From contig CP136890.1 of NCBI GenBank assembly GCA_034359265.1, forward strand, positions 38,283,501-38,347,500: a stretch of 64,000 bases of DNA, given 5' to 3'. The first letter of the stretch is position 1. The number at the start of each line of letters is the position of its first letter. Source of the stretch: Canna indica (Eukaryota > Streptophyta > Magnoliopsida > Zingiberales > Cannaceae). The position numbers were made by a program, and so were the translations under genes. Below the pieces are notes generated by a model. That model was not told the DNA's origin. It made no database searches and was given only the letters and a program-made list of their open reading frames with translations. Of the stretch, positions 29,604 to 40,782 are shown one piece after another.

Positions 29604-30116
29604 TCACCACACAAAAATACATATGAATTGTCCTACTTGCCATCTTGAAAACTTCACATTGATGCTCCAACATTTTTTTTCCTCCTCTAATGTTTTCACT
29701 TTCTCTTTCAGGATGGCTAAATTGTCTAGCAAAATTGTATTTTTCTCTTCCACTAGGTTGATTTTCTTTGCAAGATATTCCTTCTCGCTTCTTGGGAATA
29801 TTATATCTTCAATATCTCGATTAGAAGATACAGAGTCAAGCCACACAAAAAAACCACAATCGTGTTGACGATCCTACAAAATATTATTTTTCAAAAAAAT
29901 CATATTAACACAAACAACCAAATAAAATACATTTTTAGGTTGAAATTCATTAAACTAATTTACCTGCCAGTGGGCACACCTCCAAAAACGTCCCCCAGAA
30001 TTTTTAACTGTTCTTGAAGTTAACAGCCGAGCTTCAATTGAATAATCACATATTGGTCTGTCAACAATTGAGGAAGCCGATGTTTCCTCTGCTTCTACAT
30101 TTGATCTTGATGTCAT
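29604..30116 (-). CDS. GRF-type zinc-finger protein carried by the MULE
   Basis: Two exons, 30116-29964 and 29873-29604, joined by a GT-AG intron (CAG|GTAAAT ... TTTTGTAG|GAT), give a 140-residue protein. Exon 1 contains EARLLTSRTVKNSGGRFWRC and exon 2 begins DRQHDCGFFVWLD, the two halves of a GRF zinc finger; the N-terminal Cys pair is reduced to the single PIC. Exon 2 continues as a heptad-rich helix (EEKNTILLDNLAILKEKVKT), probably a coiled coil. It lies antisense to the transposase at the other end of the MULE. Small GRF proteins are common in plant genomes and transposons. Function unknown: host-derived passenger or accessory transposition protein are both possible. Confidence 0.7.
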
Positions 30117-31240
30117 AGCTAAGTGCATGAGTGAAATAGTAAGCTAAGGGAGTGGTAAGGTGAGCTACTATGAATCAGTGAAATTAGATAGGGGAGATTC
30201 TTCAATGACCCTCTACATAGTGATTTAGGGCGAAGAAGACAATGAGCTATGGTGAGCTACTACTAAGCTAACACTGACTAACCTTATTGGGTGGTGATAG
30301 CTATGAAGAAGATAACTCCTCGTCGACAAAGCACAGGTAGAAAACTCCTTCAAAAGTTAGGGCACCAGTGAGAGTCTCTGGTCATCTCTACGAGTAGGGA
30401 TCAACGAGTGCCCGAGATTTGGGGATTTAGGGCGAAGATGGCGAGTGAATTTTAAGGCATCTCTAATGTTTTCACTTTCTCTTTCAGGATGGCTAAATTG
30501 TCTAGCAAAATTGTATTTTTCTCTTCCACCAGGTTGATTTTCTTTGCAAGATATTCCTTCTCGCTTCTTGGGAATCTTATATATTCACTATCTCGATTAG
30601 AAGATACAAGGTCAAGCCACACAAAAAAATCACAATCGCGTTGACGATCCTACAAAACATTATTTTTCAAAAAAATTATATTAACACAAACAACCAAATA
30701 AAATACATTTTAAGGTTGAAATTCATTAAATTAATTTACCTACCAATGGGCACACGTCCAAAAATGTCTCCCAGGATTTTTTACTGTTCTTGAAGTTAAT
30801 AGCCGAGCTTCAATTGAATGATCACACATTGGTCTATCAACAATTGAGGAAGCTGATGTTTCCTCTGCTTCTATATTTGATATTGATGTCATAGCTAAGT
30901 GCATGAGTGAAATAGTAAGCTAAGAGAGTGGTAAGGTGAGCTACTATGAATTAGTGGAATCAGATAGGGGAGATTCTTCAATGATCGTCTACACAGTGAT
31001 TTAGGGCGAAGAAGACAGTGAGCTACGGTGAGCTACTACTAAGCTACACACTGACTAATCTTATTGGGTGGTGATAGCTATGAAGAAGACAACTCCTCCT
31101 CGTTGACAAAGCACAGGTAGAAAACTCCTTCAAAAGTTAGGGCACCAGTGAGCGTCTCAGGTTGTCTCTGTGAGTGGGGATCAACGAGTGTCTGGGATTT
31201 GGGGATTTAGGACGAATATGGCGAGTGGATTTTAGGGCAT
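29685..31240. repeat. Tandem duplication, 776 bp and 780 bp units
   Basis: Unit 1 (29685-30460) and unit 2 (30461-31240) both start CTCTAATGTTTTCACTTTC and end near TTTTA(A/G)GGCAT, and align end to end at roughly 95 percent by eye. The unit contains the whole of GRF exon 1 and all but the 3' end of exon 2, with its 5' flank. It probably arose by unequal exchange or replication slippage inside the MULE. Confidence 0.9.
30461..30892 (-). pseudogene. Duplicate GRF zinc-finger gene, broken
   Basis: This second-unit copy starts MTSISNIEAEETSASS and has EARLLTSRTVKNPGRHFWTC, closer to the GRF consensus NPGR than the other copy. At the splice donor the last codon CAG has become TAG (30740-30742), which stops translation exactly at the exon border. 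The second exon (from 30649 down) is cut at the duplication boundary and loses the normal C-terminus. Confidence 0.75.
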
Positions 31241-31490
31241 CGGGTGAAGATGGCACGCGATGACGACTATTGTTTAGGGCATCGGGTGAACGGTAAAAAT
31301 GACGAGTGGTGAAGCTGACGTGGAACGAGGGAAAAGTTTTTTTAAAATTTATTTTATTTTATTTTTAATGAGGTGTAAAAAAAATATTAATTAAGATCAA
31401 TGTCAAAGTTAAGGATGTAATTGAGTATTATTTTTGATTTGACTACAAATGAGAAAATATCGAAAATTAGTTTAATTTATAAATTTAAGA
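31241..31490 (-). repeat. Right TIR of the MULE and adjacent spacer
   Basis: From ~31330 to 31490 the sequence is the inverted counterpart of the left TIR, with a ~70-bp internal deletion. The spacer before it repeats GGGCATCGGGTGAA twice (31236 and 31277). Confidence 0.7.
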
Positions 31491-31847
31491 TAAAAGTTTG
31501 AGTTGAAAATGATGATTTTTATTTTTATTTTAAAAAATTATATATAGTTTGATTAATTTTATAAAAAAAATATTTATAATTATAAAGTTGTTACTGCATT
31601 TTGATAACGAAACCAACAATCTCGAAATCACAAAAAACAATATTTTGGTGTTTTCATTTTTATTAAGAATATTAGTTTCGTTTTCATTCTGATTTCGATT
31701 CAGTTTCATGAAAGCACTGAACCAAACACGTTTTCGTAAGCAGTTTTGATTTCACTGAAACCGAAACTATAAAAATAGACTTGGTTTCGCTAACCAAATA
31801 TGCCTGAACCCTTCTTTTGACATTTGGTTGAAAATTATTGTTCCGGT

Positions 31848-31852
<5 letters not shown>

Positions 31853-31890
<38 letters not shown>
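31853..31890. repeat. TA dinucleotide microsatellite
   Basis: Nineteen uninterrupted TA dinucleotides. Confidence 0.95.
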
Positions 31891-31893
<3 letters not shown>

Positions 31894-31894
31894 T

Positions 31895-32122
31895 AATGGG
31901 TAAATTATACTGATCTCTCCTGAAGTTTAGTGAAATTACACAGACCCCCCTTCTATTTGTCCAAGTTATAATCATCTCCCCTGAGTAATTTTTGAATAAC
32001 TTTTTTAAGGGAAATCTGTGTAATATTTTACAAAACTCAAGGGAGGTTTGTGTAATCTTATTTCGTAATAGGAGAGGTTTGTATAATCTTTTACAAAATT
32101 CAGGAGGATTATAAGATAAAAT
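31895..32122. repeat. MITE-like foldback (~230 bp)
   Basis: The left arm TGATCTCTCCTGAAGTTTAG is matched by the inverted right arm TAATCCTCCTGAATTTTGTA. Further in, AATTACACAGA pairs with inverted TATTACACAGA. Termini near GGGTAAATTATACTG are typical of short plant inverted-repeat elements. Family and target duplication were not determined. Confidence 0.55.
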
Positions 32123-32194
32123 TATATATATAAAAAATTAATATAATTTCACTAAATTTCATGTGATGTACTGATGTCAGTATAATTTAACATA

Positions 32195-32480
32195 AATTAA
32201 TTAAATATCCTCTCACCTCACTCTCTCCCAATTACTCTTTTTTTTTCTCGTCTCTTTCTTCCTCTCTCAATTAATTAATTCTCTCTCCCTCCACCAATAG
32301 CAAAGCATCGTTTCCTATACGATGTCTCATTAATGTGAATTAATTAATTATCCTCTCACCTCCCTCTCTCTCTCTCTCTCACTACTCCTTTTTCTCAGTC
32401 GCGTCACTCTCTCTCAATTAATTATCTCTCCATCTCTCGATTAATTTTCTCCACTCCACCAATAGCAAAGGACATTTCTT
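32195..32480 (+). repeat. Tandem duplication of a 143-bp unit
   Basis: AATTAATTA(A/T)(A)TATCCTCTCACCTC begins each copy, and both end CCACCAATAGCAAAG. The corresponding ATCC positions are 143 bp apart (32207 and 32350). CT-rich tracts inside the copies vary in length. Confidence 0.8.
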
Positions 32481-32667
32481 TATACCTGGTTTAACTTTAA
32501 AAGAGAGTAGGAAAAGAGCGTAGCATTTAAAACGGACACCTACTCTAACTATTAATTATAATTAATATCATAAAACAACATAAAGCAATCTCATTTTACT
32601 ATTAATTACAACACATATTTCTAAGTACTTATCTTTTGTTTTTTTTACCAAAATCAAAATACTTTTA

Positions 32668-35600
32668 TTAATGCCTAACTGAACCAGAGCCAAAAAAATC
32701 ATTGTACAAAATTGCATCCACTTCCGGAGGCCGAATGAAAGACCAAATCAACATATCACGATTCTGGCGAGCCCTCGTTGCTGCCCAATGGGCAGCTTCA
32801 TTTGCCTCTCTATAACAAAAGATAAAATTTTGAAGATTACAATGCATAGATAAATGGAAAATATCTTCAACAATCGAGCTAATCTCCCAAGGTATGTCTA
32901 TCTTCTTGTTCAGCACCTCGATCATTATCTTAGAATCAGTCTCCACTTGAAACATAGGCAAATTATGTGTCAGATGAAAGTTTAAAGCTTTTTTGATTGC
33001 CAGTGCTTCCAAATGTAAAACAGATTGCCCAGAACTTTCATAGTAACTTAAAATAAAAGAGCATTGACCATTATTTGATCGAACCACCATACCCAAGCCA
33101 CCGTTATTATCTGCAAAAGATGCATCACAGTTAATATTGAGAATTCCTAGTGGTAGGAGATTCTATTTGACCAGGATAGATTTACTCATAGAATTGCCCT
33201 CAGGATGCGTTTTACTGAAGTAGGATTCAGTGAATGCTAAATTTTTTGTCACTAAGACCGAGGGGGTAGGCTGCCTAACTTCATGCACCAAGAGGTTCCT
33301 ATCGTGCCAGATGAACCAACATCCATTGACAATTATCACAGGTCGATAGGAGGTTCCTCTGGGATGGGGGTAAGTTGAAAAAATCCAAGTAGAAGGATCC
33401 CAAACAGAATGAAGGTCAATGTTTATATTGTTTTTTTCCTGGATAAGACTCCAAATGATGTTGGCAAAAGGGCATGAAAGGAACAGATGTTCAACGGTTT
33501 CAGGAACTAGATTGCAAAAAGGACAGTGCGTGGGTGTATTAAGGCCCAAGTAATGAAGACGAGCTCGGGTGGGTAATCGTTGGTGGAAGATTTTCCAACA
33601 AAATAATTTAATTTTCGGAGCACAGTGTAACTTCCAGATAGAACCATATCGACGATCATATTGCTCGGTTGAAAGTTCATGGCTTCTAAGAAACTCATAG
33701 GCGGATTTAGTGGTAACTCTACCCCCAAACGAGTCCTTCCAAATAAGCTTATCATCATTGGGGTTCATAGGCAACTCGATCCGGCTAATAGAATCCCACA
33801 CCACCGAGCCAAAGTAATTATTACAGAAAGTTTCATTCCGAGCAGAGTTTGAAATAAAAGAACTTACATTCAAGCCATCTGTATCAGTGATCAAATCTAT
33901 ACGGATGAAAGAAGGTTTCAAAGATAGCGATAAATTAAAAAGCCAATTATCATAAAAAACAGAAGATGTTTCCCCATTATTTATTAGTTTTAAAAAACCA
34001 GAAATTAATTGTTCAAAGGCCGAGCGAAACAGACGCCAACTCCAAGAACATTTCTTGTCATGAGAAAAGAAATTTCTTGGATCCTTATATTTGATTTTGA
34101 CCAAGTCAATCCAAGGGGTAGACTTGTTACTTAAGAAATCATAGATTTGTTTAGCTTGTAAAGCATAGCCCTTGAAATGCAAATCTTGCATTCCTAAACC
34201 CCCAAGAGTTTTAGGCAAGGTAATTGTAGACCAACTGAGTAAATGCAATTCTTTTTTCTCTTTAGCGGATGACCAAAAAAAGTTTTTTATTTGTCCTTCA
34301 ATCTTATCAACTTGTTTTTTAGAAAACCAAGAAATCGTCATGAAGTGTAGAGGAATTGAGTTTAAGATTGAATTAATTAAGACTACTCGACCAACTTGAG
34401 ATAGGAAGTTAGATTGCCAATTACCCAATTTGCTACTAATCTGTTCAGAAATTAAATCAAAGGCTTGGGCCGGAGGTTTTCTAGGGGCAATGAAGGTGCC
34501 CAAATATTTAAATGGGAATTTACCAATTTTCATGTTGAGCGAATATGAAATCATGGTTTGAGTATTTCGAGAAGTGTTTTTCGGGAAGAAAATTTCAGAC
34601 TTGGTCAAATTAATTGTTTGACTAGTACAACGAGCATATTTTTGAAAAATATCCGAGAGAGCCTGCAAACTTTTTGGATTGGCACGAAAAGTCACAAGAA
34701 TATCATCAGCATACATTAAATGGCTAATTCGAAAACAATTTTTGATTTTAAAGGGGGTAAACTTTTTTTTGTTCAACAGCTTGATTAATTAATAAAGTCA
34801 ACAGTTTAGAGACCAAAACATAAAGGTAATGTGATATAAGATCACCCTGCCTGAGGCCTCTTTTGGAGCCAAAAAATGGGATAACTTGTTGTTTAAAAGG
34901 TACGCAAAATCAACAGTTGACAAACAAGAATTAATCCAACTAATGAACTTTAAAGGAAAATTGCATATTTTTAGAATACTCAAAATTGAGTCCCAACTAA
35001 CTTTATCATATGCTTTAGCCAAATCAATTTTGACCATCACATAAGGATTCTTGCATTTGGAAGCATACATAGAATGGGCAATTTCTTGGGCAAGTAAAAT
35101 GTTATCATGAATACTTCTGCCCTGAATGAATACAGATTGCTCATATGAAACTAACTTAGGCAGAACATATCTCAATCTATTAGCCAGACATCCGATAGCT
35201 AAGATTACATAGGGCAATGGGTCTAAAATCACCTAGTCACTAGGGTGTCTAACTTTAGGGATAAAACATAAAAGAGTTTTGTTCCAATCTCTAGGTAGCA
35301 TATTATTGCGATGGAAATCATGCATGCAGTTTATAAAATCATCATAAATCAGATGCCAATAGTGTTTAAAAAATTCTCCAGTAAAACCATCCACACTAGG
35401 GCTCTTCCCATTTGGAAGAGACTTAACAACATTCCATACTTCAGAGAGACTAAAAGGAGCAATTAAATTATTGGCACTATCATTATCAATGCATCCAAAG
35501 TTAAATTGAGCAATAAAATTTGCAGGAGAAAAAATATTATCAGACCATAGATTGCAATAAAAATCCGATAAAACAATAGCCACTCGGTGGAAATATGCAG

Positions 35601-36677
35601 AATTAATATCCCCCTCAGAAATCTATTTAGATTTAGCTCTACACCATCATTTTAAATTAATTTGCCTCCTAAGGGCTGTAGCCTTATTATATAATGATTT
35701 AAGAGCTAATTCATCCGCATCAGAAAAGCAAGAGGAAGCACACTTACATTCCAAACTAGCAATTTGAGCATTGGTATCATCAAGCAAGACTTCTAAATTA
35801 CCCAAGACATAAGTGTTCCATTGAGACAGAGCATGTTTGGTAAATCTTAAACCATAAGAAAATCTACCTTGAACCGAAAGTTCAGAAGGGACCTCATTCC
35901 AAGCATTATGAACAATGTCCATAGTTTCAAGGTAATTGGTCCAGAAGCTATGAAACTTAAAAAGTCTGTTTTTATTTTTGAAAACACCAAAGTTGAAAAG
36001 CAGAGGGCAATGATCTGAATAGCCCTTCGACATGTGAGTAACAGTAGCAGAGTCAAAAAAATGCAACCATGCGGCATTGCAAAAGAAGCGATCGAGACGA
36101 ATTTGTATTTTGGCAAGGTTCATTCTGTTATTTGACCAAGTATAAGGAGATCCAATAAAGCCTAAATCAATCAAACCCATTGCGTTCACAAAATCAATAA
36201 AAGCATTTGTCGAAGAATTTAGGCGAAAAGGCAAACCCCCTCTTTTTTTATCCTTATGAAGACATGAGTTAAATCCCTACATAAAAGCCATGGATAACTC
36301 GAAAGATCAAGACAAGTAAAGTTGTTCCAAAGTTCTTTTCGATAAATCGGATTTGTGCTAGCACAAGTCGAAGTAAATATAAAGGGTTCCAGTTGATCAT
36401 GACCAATAATGGCCGTGATACCCTGAGAGTGGACAGATAATACCTTCGCAAAAATTACAGAGGTATCCTAGGTCATAATGAGGCCACCAGAGGCTCCTCT
36501 GGAAGGAAAGAAAATGCCCTCCCACTTCCTTCCAAAGGAACAGATGATAGTATTTGCTCGAACAGTATCAACATAAGTTTCCTGCAGTGCGATTAAATGC
36601 ATAGAATATTTATTAATAAAATGATCTCTCACCTGATGACGCCAGGCTCCCCATATGTTCCAATATAAGTAACTCAT
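32668..36677 (-). pseudogene. LINE ORF2: endonuclease, reverse transcriptase, RNase H
   Basis: It starts MSYLYWNIWGAWRHQVRDHF and IALQETYVD (endonuclease N-terminus). Then come IGSPYTWSNNR, IQIRLDRFF and HMSKGYSDHCPL (endonuclease C-terminus); LPNGKSPSVDGFTGEFFKHY, SVFIQGRSIHDNILLAQEI, KIDLAKAYDKVSWDSI and the catalytic HLMYADDILVTF (reverse transcriptase); RLPTRARLHYLGLNTPTHCP (zf-RVT); and HLEALAIKKALNF, VETDSKIMIEVLN and CYREANEAAHWAA (RNase H-like). In-frame stops lie at ~35645, 35233, 34798 and 33163. In the first 450 bp the frame changes twice. The RT segment with the GLRQGD motif (near 34850) is read only in a shifted frame, so two more, mutually compensating, shifts flank it. Confidence 0.9.
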
Positions 36678-38712
36678 CGTGGAACAAGGGCAAGGGAGGA
36701 TACATCAGAAGGCATCTCATCGGAGGCTGCCCTTGGTGCGGGAAGCGCACTAAAAACCTTAGCCTGAGAAGGGTCACATTCACCATCTGAGGCTCGACCC
36801 CGCTTCTGAACCCGAAGGGGAATCGGAGGGGAAACAAAGGTAGGAGCTTTTTCGGCTTTGGGTTTTCTACAGGAGGAGCGGGGGTTCGACGAGACAAAAG
36901 GGGCCACAAAAGTAAATTTCAACTCCCCCATCAACTGATCCATTGATCGGGAAGGGGGTGGGGGAATGGAGACAGTTAAAGAAGGTGTTGCAGTGGAGGA
37001 GGAGATGACGCTAGGGCGGAGAGAGTTTAAGACAGAAGGCGAGGAGTAGAGATTAGGAGAGGGGTGTAAAGGAAGCGGGATACCAGCACTGGATAAGGAC
37101 GAAGAAGCGAGGTTACTCTGACCCGGGTTAAAAATAACTCGGGTAGGACAGGGGTTTAGATGCAGTGGGATGCCAGCATTGGATAAGGGTGAAGAACCGG
37201 AGTTACTTTGACCCAGGTTAAAAATAACTCGGGTAGAAAGGGTAGCATCGGAGCCGTTGGATGCGGCCACCTTTGGAACCCAGCAAGTGGCACGTGCCGG
37301 GGAGGGAGTTGGGCGGCTATGCCTGCCCGAAAACCCAGGCGTAACCATCGCAATCGAGCGCACATTTATCATCGCAGATATGCCAGCTGCTAAAGATGAT
37401 TCGGGCGGATTTTGTGATGCACCGAGGGAACTCGAAGCATCGCGCAAACCAACACCCGTAGGCGTGGATTTCGAGGGCAGATCCGCATTAAATCCTGACT
37501 CGTTAAACCACGTGATGCAGGCCGTCCACGTCACGAGGCAGCCCCGTGAGAATTTGCCGGGTCGAAACCCTATCGAGCTCGGTTGCCTCAACGCCTTGTT
37601 ACCTGCATCCACGGGCCATAGGTAGGCACCGTCGGCGTCTCAACCGGCGGGTGGTTGAGATTAAATGCAAGATCAGAGCGCAGGTTTCCGGCATTAGAAA
37701 CATTTGAGCTCGAAGCATTAGCAGATAGATTCGATGAGGAAGTCGGCGGAACAGAAGGCTTAGAAATATTCGGCAAAATAGTTTTTGGGGAAGACGATTT
37801 CAGAGAACACTTAGCTTCACGGTGGCCTACGCAGCCACAAGAATAGCAAAGAGACGGCAAGTTTTCAAAAGCTAATGGCTGAAAAAACTCACTACCTACT
37901 ACACCAATCCACAAACCCTGTTTAAGGGGTTTTGCCAAATCGATTTCAACACATATGCGAACATATCGCCCACGAACAAAGCTAAAAGAGCGAGAATCCA
38001 TGGAAAGAACTTTACCAATCGAGTTTCCGATCAATGAAACAGACTCTGCATTCCAGAATTGGTGCCGTCGAGAAAGACTCATGCCATGGACGAAAAGATG
38101 GCCATCACGGAGTAAGACGCAAAGAACATCACCGTAGAGAATAAGGTCCTCCAATGAGGACTGCTTGAGACGATTTACAATCGGAAAATCAAAAAACAAA
38201 AATAGTCATCTTCCAGATCTAAAACCGACGTAAAACCAGCAGACTGCCATAGGCGTTTAGCCCAGTCCAATATCACAGAAAGCGGCGGAGGACGACCGAA
38301 AAATTTACCAATCAAACAATGCTCCCAGGGAGCACACCACGAAGAAATTTGATCGGGGGAAAAACATACATATATGATCAGAAACCGCATGAATATTTTT
38401 CAGAGTCGGATTAGAGATTACCAGTGGCGACACATGGTCGTCACGAAGAAGATGAGCCTAGGATACAGGGGAAGCCGAAGTCGAAAGACGGGAAGAAAAT
38501 CTCTGGGAAGGTGGAATCGATGCCCTTTGATCCGAGGGAGCCGGGGGTCGGGAGGATGAGTTTCGCCGAGAGCTTGACAGATCGCGCGCTCTATCAGGAG
38601 GCCGACCTCTATTGGGAGGAGGTTTGCCAGTAGAGGGAGTGCATAGAGAAGGCAGAGGGGTGGATGGTGTCGTAGGCACGACTGATGGAGCAGGCACAGA
38701 TGAAGACGACAT
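36674..38712 (-). pseudogene. LINE ORF1 (DUF4283-type, CCHC knuckle)
   Basis: It starts MSSSSVPAPSVVPTTPSTP in a proline-rich head (38712-38458). The middle contains SLEDLILYGDVLCVLLRDGH, FSFVRGRYVRICVEIDLAKP and the zinc knuckle CYSCGCVGHREAKC. The head of the last segment (after ~37610) is a serine/proline-rich linker holding two near-identical blocks around LGQSNSGSSPLSNAGIP and PGQSNLASSSLSSAGIP. This is the gag-like RNA-binding ORF of plant LINEs. Frame breaks occur near 38458, ~38190 and 37600. Its TGA overlaps the ORF2 ATG in ATGA. Confidence 0.8.
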
Positions 38713-38783
38713 CGGCAAATTAACTGTTCCTATTGGAATATTACAATAAGTACTTCTCTCAAAACACTCATCCTCTCGCTATT

Positions 38784-38800
38784 ATATATATATATATATA
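38784..38800. repeat. Short AT microsatellite
   Basis: TATATATA run between the LINE and the Harbinger element. Confidence 0.9.
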
Positions 38801-39803
38801 CTTAAAAACACGATACAAAATTGACATATGTCACTCTAAGGGCCCGTTTGGTTCGTAAACTGTCCGTCACAGGACACCAAACAAGGACAAGGACAGAACA
38901 CCAGGTGTCCTGGGATAGTAGTTATACCGTGTTTGGTTCGCTAAGAACAAGACACGATATCCAGTCTCGTCTTGCATTTGGTTCGTTAAAATAGAGTCCT
39001 GTACAAGACAATATGACCAAAATACCCTTATAAATTTTTAATGCTCAAATTTAATTTTAAACATAAAAGTCTTCCTACTTAGTCTTAAATTTTAAAAAAT
39101 AATTTCATTAGATTAATTGAATTTCTTTTAAAACAAGAAAGCAAACACTGAAGGAGGGAATCCATATAAGAAAGCAGAGTTCAAGCCGTCTAGTATAGTA
39201 TAGCTGTAATACTCATGTCAGCAAAAAATAAAAGCTATCACTTTCTCCATTGAATTTCTGACCACAACACCCATCAAAGACAAGTGTTCATTAAATTTTC
39301 CTTGGTAGAGCATGCTGCTACAGTATGGCAATTGTTAAATGAACAGTTGGAGTGAATACTTGCCTTCATCCTTATCAACAACTTAAGCATCTTTGCTGTT
39401 AAACTTCGTTGCTGCGTACTTGCATTAATCCATTAAAATGAATCATTGGCAGCTTGTCTGTTCTCTTCAGTAACTACAGTTAGCCGAAATATACACTGCA
39501 ACATTTCCTTCATACGAGTAAATTTAATCAATTTAATCAATCCAAACTCCAAACTATAAATTACAATGTGCAAACTGAGCAAGCAGTACCAAACAGTAAA
39601 TAGATATCAAACTGAAACAATAATAAAATTAGTTTCATGTTTGCAAATTGAAACTTTAACAATATTCAATCAAAACTACAGTAAACACAATTCAAAAATA
39701 AAATTTGGAACACCTCCAACTACAAAATGATAAAATATTTATCTACCACAATTCCAAAATAAAGTTCAGACACCCCACAATTCCAAAATAACAAAGTGTT
39801 CAA

Positions 39804-40782
39804 CTACATCCCCAAAATTGACTTCACAAAAGTCAACCTTCTACTTTCATCCATCCTCATGAAAATTGTCGCGTAGTGAGTATTTTCTGCAAATTTTTTC
39901 AGTACATTCATTTCCTCCATCTCTGTTATTCCCAATTTATGCACTTCATCAACCAACATTGACATCTCCATATGCTCTCTCATTTTTGTCATCTCAATAG
40001 CCACTGTGTGCATATCACGAGCAGCCGAACTCATTTGAGTTTCCCACACCTCAATGAATTTATCTGCCACTTCATTCATGCAGCCTCGCTTTTTTTTTGG
40101 CTCACTTCCTTCAGATTGACTACCAATGTTCGAGATTGAAGATTCTTGCCTTCTTGACATTGGAGATTCAGGTTGTTGTGAAGATTGTGTTTCCATCATA
40201 TTTTCTCATTCAGGTTGTAAGGATTGTGTTTCTATCACATCAGCTGGTGTCTCTGCACTGTGGCCAGTGGCACGATCCTTTCCAAAGATGACATGCAGTC
40301 TTTCAAACTCTTTAAATTCTTTATTCGCATGGTTTGCGGATTTTGGATGCTTCTGTTACACAAAGAAAAAATACAAATATTATCAATGATGCAATAATAT
40401 TAAATAATACATGCTTCTGTTGACAATAAAAAATCAATATTAAATAATTACCTTCAAATATTCCTCCAACACTTGTGGATTGTCAACCACCACACACTTA
40501 CGCACATCGTCCCATCCAAATCCGCTTGTGTTCATCATATCAAGTGCTTCAGATAGTTTAAGTGACCATCTTTTCATTTTGTTAACTATCTGTTGCACTG
40601 TTAAGTTAATGCCAGGAACTCGTATCAACATTCTTTTCAAAGCTTCGTCATGATCGAGTTCCTGCTTTAAAAGTGCCATTCTCCACCCTATGTCCCTCCA
40701 CAACCAATTCTTCTAAAATAGTCAACAAAGTGTCATCTTCCTCTTGTGTCCATGAGCGTCTACCTCTTTTTTGAACTTTCAT
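39804..40782 (-). pseudogene. Harbinger ORF1: Myb/SANT-like DNA-binding protein, broken
   Basis: It starts MKVQKRGRRSWTQEEDDTLL, then ILEELVVEGHRVENGTFKAG. The family sequence then continues in another frame as MLIRVPGINLTVQQIVNKMK and NTSGFGWDDVRKCVVVDN, the Myb/SANT-like domain of PIF/Harbinger partners. So a frameshift sits near 40640. A probable intron (40441-40350, donor near KVII) precedes HANKEFKEFERLHVIFGKDR. A TGA near 40207 interrupts before METQSSQQPESPMSRRQ, and the C-terminus ends SRRLTFVKSILGM. In this superfamily ORF1 binds DNA with the transposase and helps nuclear import. Confidence 0.75.

Larger units (their letters stand above)
17310..31490 (+). mobile_element. Mutator-like element (MULE) with a nested CACTA insertion
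   Basis: Terminal inverted repeats at ~17310-17545 and ~31330-31490 share AATAATACTCAATTACATCC and TTAATATTTTTTTTACA(T/C)C(T/C)CATTAAAAATAA-type stretches in opposite orientation. Inside are a degenerate MULE transposase gene (plus strand), a palindrome-rich AT zone split by the CACTA element, and a minus-strand GRF zinc-finger gene in a tandem duplication near the right end. Without the CACTA the element would be about 7.2 kb. I could not identify the 9-11 bp target duplication, so the outermost bases are approximate. Confidence 0.75.
31491..32630. other. Intergenic AT-rich DNA with small repeats
   Basis: No gene seen. It contains a segment with repeated GTTTCG/CGAAAC motifs (31600-31800), a TA microsatellite, a MITE-like foldback and a 143-bp tandem duplication, listed separately. 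Confidence 0.6.
32631..38746 (-). mobile_element. LINE (L1-type non-LTR retrotransposon), nearly full length
   Basis: It runs on the minus strand: ORF1 (gag-like), then ORF2 (endonuclease, reverse transcriptase, zinc-binding zf-RVT, RNase H), then an A-rich 3' tail (ATCTTTTGTTTTTTTT on the plus strand at 32631-32647). Matching 9-bp direct repeats TAAGTACTT at 32622-32630 and 38747-38755 are a good candidate target duplication and set the limits. At about 6.1 kb it is close to full length, but several stops and frameshifts inactivate ORF2 and ORF1. The RNase H domain marks the plant L1 lineage that acquired one. Confidence 0.88.

Noticed and set aside
37257..37625. 122-codon plus-strand ORF opposite LINE ORF1
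   Set aside because: Shadow of the minus-strand gag-like ORF.
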